The notes under the pieces are model-generated. The model had not been told where the DNA came from and searched no databases. It saw only the letters and a list, made by a program, of their open reading frames with translations. 64,000 nt of DNA from Pohlia nutans. Its lineage: Eukaryota; Streptophyta; Bryopsida; Bryales; Mniaceae. The stretch is taken from assembly GCA_022496805.1 (NCBI GenBank), contig CM040087.1, positions 32,202,253 through 32,266,252 on the forward strand, given 5' to 3'. Positions 11,871 to 24,423 of the stretch are shown piece after piece. The position numbers and the translations under genes were made by a program. Positions within the stretch are counted from its first letter, which is position 1. Every line of letters begins with the position of its first letter.

Positions 11871-12612
11871 ATACCTAGGTTAGAGTATATCTGTAGACTG
11901 TGTACTATCCTACACGAGGATAAGTATTCCTTCATATCAACCCCACGGATCAATGTCACAAGTAAGATTTTCCTCCTCTATACAAAGTTCTTGAAACCCA
12001 TTTTTATAACATGTACCCATTTTCTCTATGATTTCAATAATTTCATATGTGTTAGCATCTTGAGCTAGATCTTAGCTCACCTTAAAATTAAAATTAAAAT
12101 CTTTGAAAAGTGGCCATTGAGGTTAAAGGCGAGGAAAAAATAATATACGGGTAAATGCAGTGTATAAAACAAAGGTCAAATTCCACAGGGGAAAGTGAAG
12201 ATTCCAGTGAAAACAAAACATTGCTTTTGTATCAAGTGGAAATGAATTCCTATCAACTTTTATTTTTAACTTTTTACTCTTTTTGGGCACAAAAAGATGT
12301 TCGTTTCTAAAGTGAAGAGTAAAAATACAGAGTCACCACCAACACCCACCTCCCGAAGTTTGTTTAGTTGTTCTTTACTCCATCTTTCTTTTGCATTTTT
12401 CGACCACCAAACGCAAGAAGTCAAGTGGAAAACGAAAGTACATTACCTGCCGTAAGGGTTGGGAGAATAATAATCATAAGAAGAGAAGCCCAAATCTTTA
12501 GGATTTTTATTTTATTTATTTTTAATTTTTTCAAAAAAATGTTTTGACGGAATTTGACATTTGTTTCTGCAAAAATAATTTTTTTGTACGAGATGCCGAA
12601 TTTGATGGCTGA
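11871..12612. other. gene-free stretch
   Basis: AT-rich DNA. No supported gene or repeat boundary. Confidence 0.5.
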
Positions 12613-12733
12613 CACTAGTAGAAAAGGTGGCGCTCTCATGGACATGCCCAAGCAAAATCACTGTGTATGCCTGGAATCAGCCACTACAATTGCTTGGGCA
12701 TCTCCCTTAGTAGTGTCACCTTTTCTACTAGTG
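12613..12733. mobile_element. short CACTA-type MITE (copy 2)
   Basis: The ends are CACTAGTAGAAAAGGTG and its exact inverted complement. The interior matches the copy at 1301-1420 (shared GACATGCCCAAGCAAAATCA). Flanks are TGA on the left and CAG on the right, so a target duplication is not preserved. Confidence 0.75.
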
Positions 12734-12915
12734 CAGGTACAATATTTCAAAAACAAAAGACGTTTTTTTGAGATGGCAATTTAATTCTCTTAGAATTCAA
12801 TATTTAGAGATGTTACATACTCCATGTTTCATATAGAGAGTTTGTTTTTTTGGCATTTTCTTTTTCCTAATTTTTTTTCCTATGTTTTATACTTCAAATG
12901 TGAGCAATGTCCACT

Positions 12916-13490
12916 TTAACCCCTAAACGTCCTCACCCTTTTTAGATTTGGCAGTTTTTCAAAAATGAATTATAAAATGCAACTAAGAGGGGTATTTTCA
13001 ATTTGATGAATGAATAAAAGTTGTACATTATGCATTTTAGATTCTATCCATACGGTTAGATTTGCAATTGCTATCACCAATATTTCTGTATAAATTTTAA
13101 AACTTAAAATCTAGAGCTCTTTTGTAATATGATTACGAATAAGATATTGACAATCTAATATTGAATTTTTTTGAGATGGATTGAAATGTGATACTCTAAG
13201 TGTAGTGATTTTTGGAGATTTTTTGGTTGCTTAATTCTAGTACTTGACTTTTTCAAGAGCACTTTTAGACTAAAATCTTTCAAATCTGGGGTGGAACACT
13301 ACAACATGAAATGAGGCATAAAAATTTCACAAATCATCCCGTTTCTAATCGGATCACACATGCACGAAGCTAACTTCCCATAAAAGTTTTAGTAAAAATT
13401 TCACACTGCAAAAAGTGCATGATCGATGAGAAATCTGAGTTCAAATTCGTACATCATCCAAATATGGATGATTGGGCGGTTAGGGGTTAA
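12916..13490 (+). mobile_element. TTAA element, family A (reference copy)
   Basis: The ends are TTAACCCCTAAACGTCC and GGGCGGTTAGGGGTTAA; 575 bp. Near the right end, at 13453-13472, is a palindrome with an 8-bp stem, ATCATCCA-AATA-TGGATGAT. Family A is the most frequent here, with further copies at 14822, 17170, 19686, 23634, 25190 and 60053. Confidence 0.9.
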
Positions 13491-14821
13491 ATGGGGCAGA
13501 CAATGAGAAGTGACCCGAAAACTACATACTACAATTAAGAATAACCCATTTTTTTCAGTATTGGGATTACTTTTTTGGGAAAAAAGAATGTTAAGTTGAG
13601 AATGCAAAAAGAAATAGTCTTTTATTATGAAATGGAGGCTGTGACATTCTTGAGAGTTGTTCCACAGCCCTTTTGATCTACTATAAGTGGAAGGCAAGGT
13701 TAGTGTATAATATTTCTAAAAGAAAATGCCGATTTTTTTAGAACATTTTTTATTTTTATTTTTTAGATATTTTCATGTATTGTGAAAAAGAGAATCTTAA
13801 TAAAATATTTTAGAGTATTCTGTTTGTCAAATATTATTTCTTAAAATATATCTATTATATTAAATGCACATTGTCACGCAACCCCGTTGTCACGAAAATG
13901 GTCAAGTTTCCATTCTCTTTTTTTCATCCAAACTCGATTATACTATGTTTAAGGCATCCCACTTCATTCTTGCATGCATTGATGTTGAATGCAACGGGCA
14001 CCATTCTATGTTCTCCTATGTTCATTGTTGCAATGCAACAGGTCTGTGCTAGTACATACACACACACACACACACACACATACACACATATATAGATAAA
14101 CACATACACTAGAGAATCTATATCATAGTCCATGCAGTTCCAAAATTCTTGAATTGATAATGAACAAGGCTACTCTAGAGGAATTATTTCACTAGAACAA
14201 CATGGTAGAAACGGACATTATCAAGGCAATTGAAGAATGTCATGTAAAGTAGCAAGGTGTTGTGTATACACATCTCTCACGTTCTATCCCTCTTTATGTA
14301 AAGATTTGTTGTAGAAGTTTATCTTAGTATACCTTTAATATTTTACATCGTCTAGGCTACATTATTGAAAGCAATTTACATTATTTGAAAACACCTATAT
14401 TAGCATGGAACACTTTAATTAGGTAACTCACTTGTTATTCAAGTTACTTTAGATACCCACAATATTAAGCAAAAAACATACCTTTGCAAGTTTATCACAT
14501 TAAATTAAGAATATAAACCCATATCAATTGAAAAGGTACATTATTTTATATTAAAGAATAATTAGTGTGGGTCCTCCTAATTATTTGATAACATCTAATA
14601 TGTAGAATAAATAGTATAGTTTGTTGCGAAAACATTTTTTTAGTAACTTGTTGTGAAAACATGATGTGTGCAGGGGCTATTTGTAGAGTGGTTGGAAGCT
14701 TACTGAAAAATATTGATATGTTGTGAAAATTCATTGTACAATCTTTAATCTAACAAGTGCAAGTATGTGAATAATGCCTATACAAACAACAATACGTATA
14801 TCTACGTGAGTTAAATGCACT
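13491..14821. other. gene-free stretch
   Basis: AT-rich DNA with a CA microsatellite at about 14056-14090. Short open frames around 13401-14133 overlap the microsatellite or lack any domain. Confidence 0.5.
14056..14090. repeat. (CA)n microsatellite
   Basis: About 15 CA units with interruptions. Confidence 0.9.
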
Positions 14822-15497
14822 TTAACCCCTAAGCCCCTGGAGGTTTTGGACAATACCTAAACTGTATTATAAAATGAGGCTTTCTGTAAAAAAAATTGAG
14901 CTTCAACCTCTAAGTGTTTAGAGGTATTAGCCAATGCTTAAATGTATTATAAAATGAGGCTTCTGCAACAGTTTTGAGCTTCAACTTTAATGAATGTATT
15001 TAAGACGTCATTGTTAGAAGTATGTCATGTTGGACATCCAAAACTCATAATCTTGATAATGAGTGTTCTTATACTTTTCATATAATTAAAATGATAAGAT
15101 CTTTTAAATCAAATTTAAACATATTTTGACACTATTACTAAATCCAATTGTATGGATGTCAAAAAAAAGTTATCATCTACAACTTTCATTTGAATGTCAG
15201 CCTCAAATAATGGATTTAGTGCTCAAATTTTTTGATTCTTTTAGTCAAAATAGAAGACCATATGGAATAAAAGAACCTAGTATATTTGCTTTTGGTTTAT
15301 TTTTCTTAATCTCGTTTCACTTTCTTGATCTAGATCTAGCTTTATTTACGTGAATATAATTTGACTTCACTACTTGAAAAAATTCTTGAAAAAAAAATCG
15401 AAAAAAATTTACTTGATAAACATCACCACAAATGAGAAAATGATGAATGATTTTGTACATCATCCAAAATATGGAGGTTTATGCAATTAGGAGTGAA
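14822..15497 (+). mobile_element. TTAA element, family A with internal duplication
   Basis: The left end is TTAACCCCTAAGCCCC. The right end is eroded to CAATTAGGAGTGAA, but the last 60 bp align with family A. Near the left end a block of about 97 bp is tandemly duplicated (both halves contain TGTATTATAAAATGAGGCTT). Subtracting it gives about 579 bp, the usual family A length. Confidence 0.7.
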
Positions 15498-17169
15498 TTT
15501 CGTATGTTTCCTTCATCAAATTATTTTTGAACTTAATTCCAACTCATAACCTAGTATTTAACAAGGATTTTGTGGAACATCTTTGGTGGTTTGAAGAATA
15601 AGATTTGGCCAATGAATCACCTCAATTGTCTTATTAGCTCAATCTTCTCTTATTCATAGAACTTAGTTTGAAACACTTGTATTTAACTCCAAAAACATAA
15701 GTCATTTATGAACTATTATGTAGGACAAAGCTCGGGACAAAGTTTCTTTGTTCCAAGGTGCTTACTTCAGGTTTATAAAGGAACTAAGGTCCCTTCTATG
15801 TAGCTTGGACGGACAAAAGATTCAATTGATCTCGGGGGGTGCACTCTACATTATGCTTTGAGAATCACGTGCGTTCATGACCCCTTCTAAAAACCCCCTG
15901 TATACAAGAGGTTGTATGTCTAAAATACCTTTGTATCCCCAAGCAATTGATTACTGGTCAATTTGAGCATTTCTAAGACCAAATTTTACTTTCTACAAAT
16001 TATTGCTTGTGCTCTTTGCTCATCCATATCATACATAAAACTACACTTAGTTGGATGGGGGAGTGTTTGGAGAATGTTGCAATTAATGATTGTTTACCTC
16101 AAAACTTATATTTTTCTACGATCACAACCCTTAGTCCAAGGTGTATAGCTACATCAATAACAAAATTTTACGCCTACATTTTTGTGAAAACTAGGTAAAG
16201 CTAAATTATATTGCTCTTATATTATACTTGATGATCAACGGAACTTTTGTTCCTTCACTAGTTTCACATTTTAATATAAAATTTGGAATCATTTTCTTCC
16301 AAAAATACAAAGAACCTATGCCCATGGCAATTGATGCCTTTTACCTCCCTCTTAACATGGCCTAAATGAAGTTGTGGGCAAATTCCATTCAAACTTGACA
16401 TGGTAAGAAAAATCCCAATTTTAACCCCTAAAAACAATAAGCTCATGTAGAGTTTCTTTAAAATTTGGATAGGACACTATGAAGTTAGTTTTGCATGTAT
16501 ATATTTTGAATTTTTTCTACTAAAGATGCATGCTTGTATAAGTTTTGTGATTTATTTGTTTGCATCATGCAACACGGTGAAAGCATGGTAAAGTGAACCA
16601 ATATTGATTCTTATGAAGAAGCAACAATGCAAAGTCAAAAAATACATTTAAAAGTTTGTATTTTTTTAAAAAGAATTTTCTAGCAAAATAAAAGACGTAG
16701 TGTTTAATAAAGTCTCACAAAGAAAATAAAAAAATTCTTCTTCAATAATTATTTTATGTGTATTTTAGTGACGTTGACGTAGTCAAAATTGAAAAAGTAG
16801 TTTTGATCCAAATTGAAAAGTTGATATAAACCAAGCTAAAAATGCATTAAATATTTCTTATTTTCAAGAATTTTTTTGCGGAGCCCTCAAATGGACAACA
16901 AAATTAAACAATATAAAATTTATATTCATATTAATAACCTTTGAGTACTGATAAGAACAACAAAGGACGCCATGAAATTTGAACCAGTAGAAAAGAAATT
17001 TGATACTATTTTATAGCCTTTGACAAAAAAACATTGTAATTTTAGTAGGACAAATCAAATTTTTGGTACACGATAATATGCTTTCACGCAACAAGCAAAA
17101 AAATTACGAGGTCCAAAGCTCTAAAGATAGCTTGGGCATGGTATTATAGAAGGGTGTCTGAATTGTTCG
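15498..17169. other. gene-free stretch with an orphan element end
   Basis: No gene is supported. At 16421 there is a single left end, TTAACCCCTAAAAAC, for which I found no matching right end before the next element. Confidence 0.5.
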
Positions 17170-17746
17170 TTAACCCCTAAGCGTCCTCACCTATGTCCAG
17201 TTTAGGCAGTTTTGCAAAGATGCATTATAAAATGCAATTAATATGAATATTTAGAACTTGATGTATGAATAAAAGTTATACATTTTTAATTTTAGATTCT
17301 ATCTATACGGTTAGATCTATGACTGCTATCACTAATCTTTTTTTATAAATTTTGAAACATAAAATAAAAAATTATTTTGTAATTCAATTACGAATAAGAT
17401 ATTGACAATATGTGGATGAAATTTGTTGTGATGGGTTATAGTGTAGTACTTTAGGTGTAGTGAATTTTGGAGATTTTTTGGATTCTTGATTTTAATAGTT
17501 TTTTTTTTCAAGAATACTTTTAGACCAAAATCTTCAAGATTTTCGGTGAAACACTACAACACAAAATGAGGCGTAATTTTTTCAAAAATTATTTACTTTT
17601 CGATCGAATCACTCATACATGAAGCTAACTTCCCATAAAAAATTCAGTAAAAAAATCACACCACAAAAAGTGCATGACGGATGAGAAAATACGGATGAAA
17701 TCTGTACATCAGGCCAAAAACACCTGCTTGGGCAATTAGGGGTTAA
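17170..17746 (+). mobile_element. TTAA element, family A
   Basis: The ends are TTAACCCCTAAGCGTCC and GCAATTAGGGGTTAA; 577 bp, collinear with the copy at 12916. The right-end palindrome is weak here (CAGG...CCTG at 17710-17726). Confidence 0.88.
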
Positions 17747-18056
17747 GCTATAAAAATATCAATCCACTTACCATTACTTTAACTGCAAATATCTTTAGAA
17801 TCAGGAAGGCAAATAGGTTGAATTTTTTCCGACACATTTATGCATTAGTCTAGTACAAGATTATATTGTTGGAAGAGATTATTTTTTGGTTAATGCATTA
17901 AATTTGGGGCTATATTTTACTACAAAATCAAATACCAATGTAAAATCACGAGATTGTTGTTTTTTTTTTTAATGTTTTCCTTTGTTTTTTAAGAATCTTT
18001 TGGTAATTTATATAGAAGATGAATTTTTGTACTCAACATTAGGATTGCAATTAGTC

Positions 18057-18605
18057 TTAACCCCTAAAAGCCCGAGGGGTATTGAACAAAACATAGATGT
18101 GTTATAATATGTGCCTTCCATATGTTTGATGAAGGTTGGTTCAATAGACAAAATGTAGAGTATCATCTTTACAAATTATCCATACGGTCAAACTTCCAAA
18201 ATAATCTTTAGATCATTTTCTAATGAATTTAAAAGCATTAACCTTCGAAAATTTGTATAAATTATAATTTTCAATTTTAGAGTTCAAAATTTAGTACGAT
18301 TGGTTAAAGTTGGGCTATCTATCGTAAACTTCAAAAAAGCAAGAGAAATGATGGAGGAATCATCATTACTTTTCCCAAATAGCAAATTTTGTAACACTAA
18401 GACAATGTTGAGGTGATCTACTTTGAAAAATTCTCCCGGGTGGAGTTTAACTCGGATTGCCATAATTCAAATTGGGTTGGAAAGTAGACTTGATGTAGTA
18501 TTTTAAAATATTCTTCATTTTTTCAAAAAATTATTTTTAGTTCCGGGCAGCCCGCTTTTTTCGGGCAGCGACCAGAAAATGGTCGCTCGGGAGCTTAGGG
18601 GTTAA
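18057..18605 (+). mobile_element. TTAA element, family B, first of a tandem pair
   Basis: The left end is TTAACCCCTAAAAGCCC and the right end GAGCTTAGGGGTTAA. A 7-bp-stem palindrome, GCGACCA-GAAAA-TGGTCGC, is at 18568-18586. The right TTAA (18602-18605) is also the left TTAA of the next family B copy. Confidence 0.9.
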
Positions 18606-19143
18606 CCCCTAAAAGCCCGAGGGGTATTGGACAAAACATAGATGTATAATATGTGTCTTCTATATGTTTGATGAAGTTTGGTTCAATAGACAAGATGTAG
18701 GGCATCATCTCCATAAATTATTTGTACGGTCAAACTTCCAAAAATAACTTTAGATCATTATTTAATGAATTTAAAAGAATTAACCTTTGAAATTTGTATA
18801 AATTCCAAATCTTTTAGAGTTTGAAATTTAGCGTGATTGGTTAAATTTGGTTTATCTATTGTAAACTTCAAAAAAGCAAAAGAAATGATGGAGGGAACAT
18901 CATTATTTTCCCCAAATAGCAAATTTTGTAACACTAAGACAATATTGAAGTGATTTACTTTGAAAAATTCTCCCGGGTGGAGTTTAACTCGGATTGACAT
19001 AATTCAACTTGGATTGAAAAGTAGACTTGATGAAGTATTTAAAAATATTTTTTATTTTTTCAAAAACTAATTTTTTGGTTTCGGGCATCCCGTTAAAAAC
19101 GGGCAGCGATCAAAAAATTGTCTATTGAGAGCTTAGGGGTTAA
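18602..19143 (+). mobile_element. TTAA element, family B, second of a tandem pair
   Basis: It is collinear with the copy to its left in the same orientation. The left end is identical over 20 bp. The palindrome near the right end is decayed. The right end GCTTAGGGGTTAA is intact; 542 bp. Confidence 0.9.
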
Positions 19144-19685
19144 ATTTGGGTTCACGAAAGAATTTGATATTTTGCATGTATTCTTAACCCCTAAACGTTA
19201 CATAGTGTCCCTTGAGTTGATGATTTGAAAAAAATCACATAAAGTACTATTTGGAAGAATATTTTGGAATTCATATACAAATGAAAGTTGTAGATTTTGA
19301 ATTTTAGATTCCATCAATATGGTTTGATTCATCAAATAATATTACCAATATTTTATTATAAATTTTTTAATTTAAAATTAAAATTCCTTCAAAATTTGAT
19401 TACAAACAAAAAATTATCTTTTTTTGAGAAATTTTCGGGGATGGATTTGAATTGAAATACTCTTCACATGGTGAGTTTTTGAAATTTTGTGCTAATTAAA
19501 CCTATGACCTCATTTTTGCAAGGACACTTTTGAACTAATGTCAATGCAATTTTGCTTGGTCAACAACTTGACAAACTTTTACATTTGTGGTTTTAGAAAT
19601 TTAATATGTATTGTCGTAACAAATCCAACCATTACATAGGACAACAACTTGATGACGTATCTTCAAAAAATTGAATGACTTTCAT

Positions 19686-21205
19686 TTAACCCCTAACCAC
19701 CCAACCATGCATATTTTGCATGATGTACGGATTTGAAGTCTGTTTTCTCATCCATCATGCACTTTTCGCAGTGTGAATTTTTTATTGAAACTTCTATGGG
19801 AAGTTATCTCCGTGCATGTGTGATCCAATTAGAAAGGGGATGATTTGTGAAATTTTTATGCACCATTTCATGTTGTAGTGTTCCACCCAAAATATCGCAA
19901 ATTTTAGTCTAAAAGTGCTCTTGAAAAATTGAACTACTAAAATTAACCCCTAAAGGCCCTTAAAAGCCAAAATGGCTTTTTGCTGTTTTGGGCAGCTTAG
20001 ATGGAAGGTCTAAATTAAGAATTTTAGACTATAATTTGGCGTGGGCGTGGTCATACATACAAGGTGTGTGTGGTAAAAATTACAAAGTGAAATTCGGATT
20101 TTATAATTTTTTTATTGGAATTTTTGGTTTCAAGCCCAACTGGGGCAGAAAAATACTTTTTATTATAATCATTTTTTCAAATTTCTTTTTTGGAGACATG
20201 CTCTTCACCACATTTAGGCTCAGAATTTGAAGTGACCCATGTTGATTATATTCTTGGCTTGACAAGGGCAGCCTCCTAAATAAAGAACAGCAACCTCCAA
20301 GGTTTTTTGTAATTTCACATTCTTTTCTTTTGAAATTTGTCAAAATTTGAGATTTTGAATTTTTTTTAAAATAATTTCGCCTAAAATTTATAAAATCATA
20401 GAGGTACCTAATCACCGTTCATTTTTTCCAAAAATCAAATACAATTAATGTGATGCATGTTTCACCAAATTGCCATTTTTATACCTACTTCCGGAAATTA
20501 ATTTGGATGAAGGTTTGAAACGCGTAATGAGTCTCTAAAATTTTGCATGAGCGTACCCAACTTAGTTATCTACATGGAAAAAAGTATGAGCAAAATGTTT
20601 GGAGTAACAATCTTCAAGTCCCCCTTTGCACTATGGAGACAATGCCTCCCAAGCAATGCCCTGAAAAACATTTGCACAAACTTTGGATGTTATGATCTTG
20701 CAAATGATAAACATCCAACGGTCAATTTTTGAAACAGTAGCTATGAATAGGCTTAGGTACAAGATCTTACAGTTGGAATTCTAAAAGAAGTAAAAAAAAC
20801 TTGGTTCACATCCCCGGGAGTACATAGAGGTAGAAAATCGCAGTTTTGAGGTTTCAAGCTCCCAAAAACACAAGGAAATTTAGGGGTTAAGCAACCAAAA
20901 AATCTCCAAAAATCAATACACTTAGAGTATTACATTTTAATTCATCACAGAAAAATTCATTATTAAATTGTCAATATCTTATTTGTAATCATATTACAAA
21001 AGAGTGTTAAATTCTAAGTTTGAAATGTATTACACAAATATTGGTGATAGCAATTGCAAATCCAACCATATGGATGGAATCTAAAGTTCATTGTGTAAAA
21101 CTTTTATCTATTCATCAACTTGAAAATATCCCTCTTAGTTGCATTTTATAATGCATCTTTGAAAAACAGCCAAATCTGAAAAGGGTGAGAACGTTTAGGA
21201 GTTAA
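19686..21205 (-). mobile_element. TTAA element, family A (reverse), nested in C and split by D
   Basis: The ends are TTAACCCCTAACCACCC and ACGTTTAGGAGTTAA, in reverse relative to the copy at 12916. The palindrome CATGCA-TATTT-TGCATG is at 19706-19722. The middle is interrupted at a TTAA by 19943-20890. Joining the flanks restores the continuous family A order seen at 60053-60634. Confidence 0.88.
19943..20890 (+). mobile_element. TTAA element, family D, innermost of a triple nest
   Basis: The ends are TTAACCCCTAAAGG and AAATTTAGGGGTTAA, giving a 12-bp inverted repeat including TTAA. The flanking host reads CTAAAA-TTAA-GCAACC when joined, as other family A copies do (25194-25208), so TTAA was duplicated. 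The 8-bp-stem palindrome AAAAGCCA-AAA-TGGCTTTT lies at 19962-19980. It is the longest TTAA element here (948 bp). I see no transposase. Confidence 0.9.
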
Positions 21206-21462
21206 GAAGTAATGAAAACTTAAGGAGAGTTGGAATTTGGTAGTCCTCCATTTTTTGAATGTTGTGACATTTAGAGGTTAAGACATCTTCTCAGTGCAAG
21301 ATGATTAAACAATTTCTTGCACTTTGACTCGCAATCCATGAAATCAAATGGGCTTTATTTTTTCACAAATCCTTACAGTAACATAACATTATTTAAAGGG
21401 GTAATGACGCACATGGGACATTTGAAAGATCTGCATTTACAGTGCCTTGGAATCACAAGCAT

Positions 21463-21745
21463 CTTGGTCCGAGATGACCCTAAACTACCAAGGTGATGGT
21501 GGTAAGGTACCCAAACCTTTGTCTCCGTTGTTTCAGGCTTTCCCGGCCTTGTACCGGAGGGTTTCCCTCCTAGAGCTTCGGCTCGTTCTTTTAATACATT
21601 CTCCTGGAATGGGTTTAAAGGTAAGGTACCCAAACCGAATGAAGAGGTTGGCGGTTCGATTCCCGGCTATGAAAGTGTCTTACTACTTGATTCAAAAACT
21701 TGCCGCAGGTTGCTAAAAAATGAAATTCGTGTATGTAAAAAATAA
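21463..21745 (+). mobile_element. SINE-like element (copy 2)
   Basis: It shares with 11636-11870 the block GACCNTAAACTACCAA, GGTTGGCGGTTCGATTCC (B box 21653-21663) and the CTTGCC-GGTTGC tail region, followed by an A-rich stretch. It is longer than copy 1 because a segment containing GGTAAGGTACCCAAACC is repeated (21501 and 21621). Confidence 0.5.
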
Positions 21746-21766
21746 AATGAAATAATAATAATAACA

Positions 21767-21807
21767 AAAGGAAAAAAAAAAAAAAAAAAGAAGAAGAAGA
21801 AGAAGAA
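21767..21807. repeat. A-rich and AAG microsatellite
   Basis: A poly-A run of about 18 followed by seven to eight GAA/AAG units, just downstream of the SINE-like copy. Confidence 0.85.
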
Positions 21808-21947
21808 AGAAGATGTGGTCCAACAAGGGCCAAAGAACGTTATGTTCTAGTAAAAAAATATTTTTTTCACTTTTATTTATTTTGCATTTCTGATTGGATA
21901 AAATTAAAATTTTGGCAGTTTCTTTTAGAGAAAAGAAATTCATGTCT

Positions 21948-22746
21948 TTAACCCCTAAAATTCCTTGACCGTATTCTCACAAAAAACCATGAAAGACGTA
22001 GCATTTGGAAGCTGCAGAAGAAATCATATGTTTTTTTTAGTTTTTTCATCATTTAACCGTAAGATCCAATACCCAACTTGAATTTTCATGTGAGCACAAA
22101 ATTTGAGAGCAAAATGACCATTAGATTCTTAGATTACAAGAATCAAATATAAAATCTTGTAAGAGAAAAACTCATATTAATTTTTTCATAAAACGATTAC
22201 TAGAAGTGGGTACAAAGTGAAAGGAAAAAGAAAATCATTAATAAGTTTGACAAGGAATTGTAAAATGTCAATCTTAACGGTGAGAATGTTGTACTTGGAA
22301 ATCTTCAGCTAGTGCCTTTTATTTCATTAAAAAAATATTGAAAATTGAGTTTAGAAATTAGCTTCAAAGTTATTTTTGTCCAAACTGCCCAAAAAACAGA
22401 TCTCCTCATACCTTTTATCTCATTGCTCAAAATGGGTAGATTTAAAGCTTCATTTGTAGATAAAGATCAACCAATCATGAATCAAAAAAGAAATTTTCAA
22501 AAAGAGTAAAAAATAAAAAAATTCTTGTTGCCCGATCTCGCTTAAAAAACTTCAAATGCTTATAACTTTTGCAATACTTATCGGAATGACATGAAACAAA
22601 GTGCAACATGTAGAGTGTAGTTTTTGGAAGCTACACTGAAATTTTCATTGAAATTTTCATTGAAAATTTTAAAAGTATGAGGTCCCTGGGGGCTGCCCAA
22701 AAAGTGGAACGACCAGAATATGGTCGCTCAGAATTTTAATGGTTAA
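21948..22746 (-). mobile_element. TTAA element, family G (reverse, diverged)
   Basis: The left end is TTAACCCCTAAAATTCC. The right end is eroded (TTTTAATGGTTAA) but carries the palindrome CGACCA-GAATA-TGGTCG at 22710-22726. The hairpin side and the flanking block resemble the family G copy at 4710 in reverse. It is 799 bp. Confidence 0.7.
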
Positions 22747-23414
22747 TTTGACTTCACCACCACCGAAATTTGCAAAGCACTTCCTTGGGCATCGGTAGAG
22801 AGGGCCCCCACCAATATGTACACTCAAATATACTTGCCATGCACCTAAAGTTAAACGCAACAAAGAAAGGAGCCAATGAAAGGTGCCATCAATGAGCAGT
22901 GAAACTCAATGTCTTGCTTCTCCACTCACCCTCCTCCGGTGAAGTTTGAGACCTCAATCCTTGTCGTTTTATTGATTCCACCGGAACCAATCATATATGG
23001 AAGCCCGCCCCAATGTTAGGCCATAGGTCCCAAATTTATAAAACAATTGCCAAAAAACAGTCCCTAGGATGTTCAAAATGAAAATTTCAGTAAATGGGTC
23101 CCACGAGTGAATAGTGCTTGCATTAATGTCAAAGGGGAATTTAGAGTCGAGGTAATTTGATGATGCCATGTTGCAAGAGATGGGTCTGAAAGGGATGAAA
23201 CTACGGTTCCTAGTACTGTTGGGTTATGTGGAGAAAGTGGTGTTTTGTAATGAGTAGGAAATGACAAGCCCCCCTCAGTTCTGCTTTGAATCACCCGGCC
23301 ACCTTTTAAGTCCACCTTTTAGGGCCTCCTTTCTAAACATCCTTTCTCAATCTATGCTAAAAGTTATTCTGCTTTAACTTGTGTTCACACCTCCAACCTA
23401 ACTCCTTTCAATAA
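22747..23414. other. gene-free stretch with a diverged repeat
   Basis: No gene is supported. The part around 22985-23120 resembles 59690-59815 (shared GGCC-AGGTCCCAAAT, CAATTGCCAAAAA, GAAAATTTCAG), so it is probably an old copy of the element annotated there. Confidence 0.45.
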
Positions 23415-23633
23415 TTAACCCCTAAACGACTAGGAAATCCATATTGAGTCTCATGTTTTTTCTTGGTAGTTTTGGGTAGGTTTTATGTGAAGTTCCTTTT
23501 GTTCAAATTTATTTGTTTTTTAGTTAGCACATGCAATATTCTTTAGAGGATAAATCAAGTTAACATCATTACTCATAAATGCTAAATAGTAATTGGATGT
23601 GATGTGGTAAACAGTCATTGGATTTAACCCCTA
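23415..23633 (+). mobile_element. orphan left end of a TTAA element
   Basis: It begins TTAACCCCTAAACGAC but no matching right end is visible before the next element at 23634. It may be a truncated copy. Confidence 0.4.
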
Positions 23634-24187
23634 AACGTCTTGACCCCTCTCCAGATATGGAGAATTTCAAAGATATCTTATAAATGTAACTAAGAGGGAT
23701 ATTTTGAACTTGATATATGAATCAAAGTTGTACATTATGAATTTTTAATTCTATTCATACGGTTAGATCTATGATTGATGTCACCAATATTTTTGTATAA
23801 AATTTGAAAATTATTTTGTAGTTTGATTACAAACAAGATATTGACAATTTGTATATGAACATTTTTGTGATGGGTTGAAATGTAATACTCTAAGTGTAGT
23901 GATTTTTGGAGATTTTTTGGTTGCTTAATTTTTACGAGTTGAATTTTTTAAGAGCGATTTTACACTAAAAATCTTTGGTATTTTTATATGAATCACTACA
24001 ATATAAAAAGAGGCATGAAAATTCCACAAATTATCCCTTTCTAATTGGATCACACATGCATAAAACTAACTTCCTATAAAATATGTAGTAAAAAATCCAC
24101 ATTGCAAAAAATCAATGACGGATGAGAAAACTATGTTTGATTTTGTACATCATTTGTTTTGTGAACGGTTGAACATTTAAAGGTTAA
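23634..24187 (+). mobile_element. TTAA element, family A
   Basis: The left end is TTAACCCCTAAACGTC; the right end is eroded (CATTTAAAGGTTAA). The interior is collinear with the copy at 12916; 554 bp. Confidence 0.82.
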
Positions 24188-24423
24188 ACCCAAAGTTTGG
24201 TGGTAACCTCCAAAGATGACATCACACAAGAGAGCTCCACGTAGATTTGTGCTAAAGAAGAAATAAAAGAGATCGCACTAGCCGTATGAAAAAATGAAGT
24301 CATCTCAGGGTTCTACCTTTTATATGGAGACCCTGGGTTTGAAAGGAAGCTGATGAATTTTTAAAAGTGCCCATGAGAAAAATACACAGTAAGCGTAGAA
24401 GTTGTCACTGGTAAGCTAGAGTA

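Larger units (their letters stand above)
19184..21281 (+). mobile_element. TTAA element, family C, split by a nested insertion
   Basis: The left part, 19184-19685, aligns with the uninterrupted family C copy at 56925-57500. Its continuation resumes after the insert at 21206-21281: GAAGTAATG and GAGTTGGAAT line up with the same order in the intact copy, and the end is TTTAGAGGTTAA. The inserted DNA is the family A element at 19686-21205, itself carrying a D element. Confidence 0.85.

Noticed and set aside
13924..14133. Minus-strand frame rich in Val and Cys
   Set aside because: Most of it is the CA microsatellite translated.
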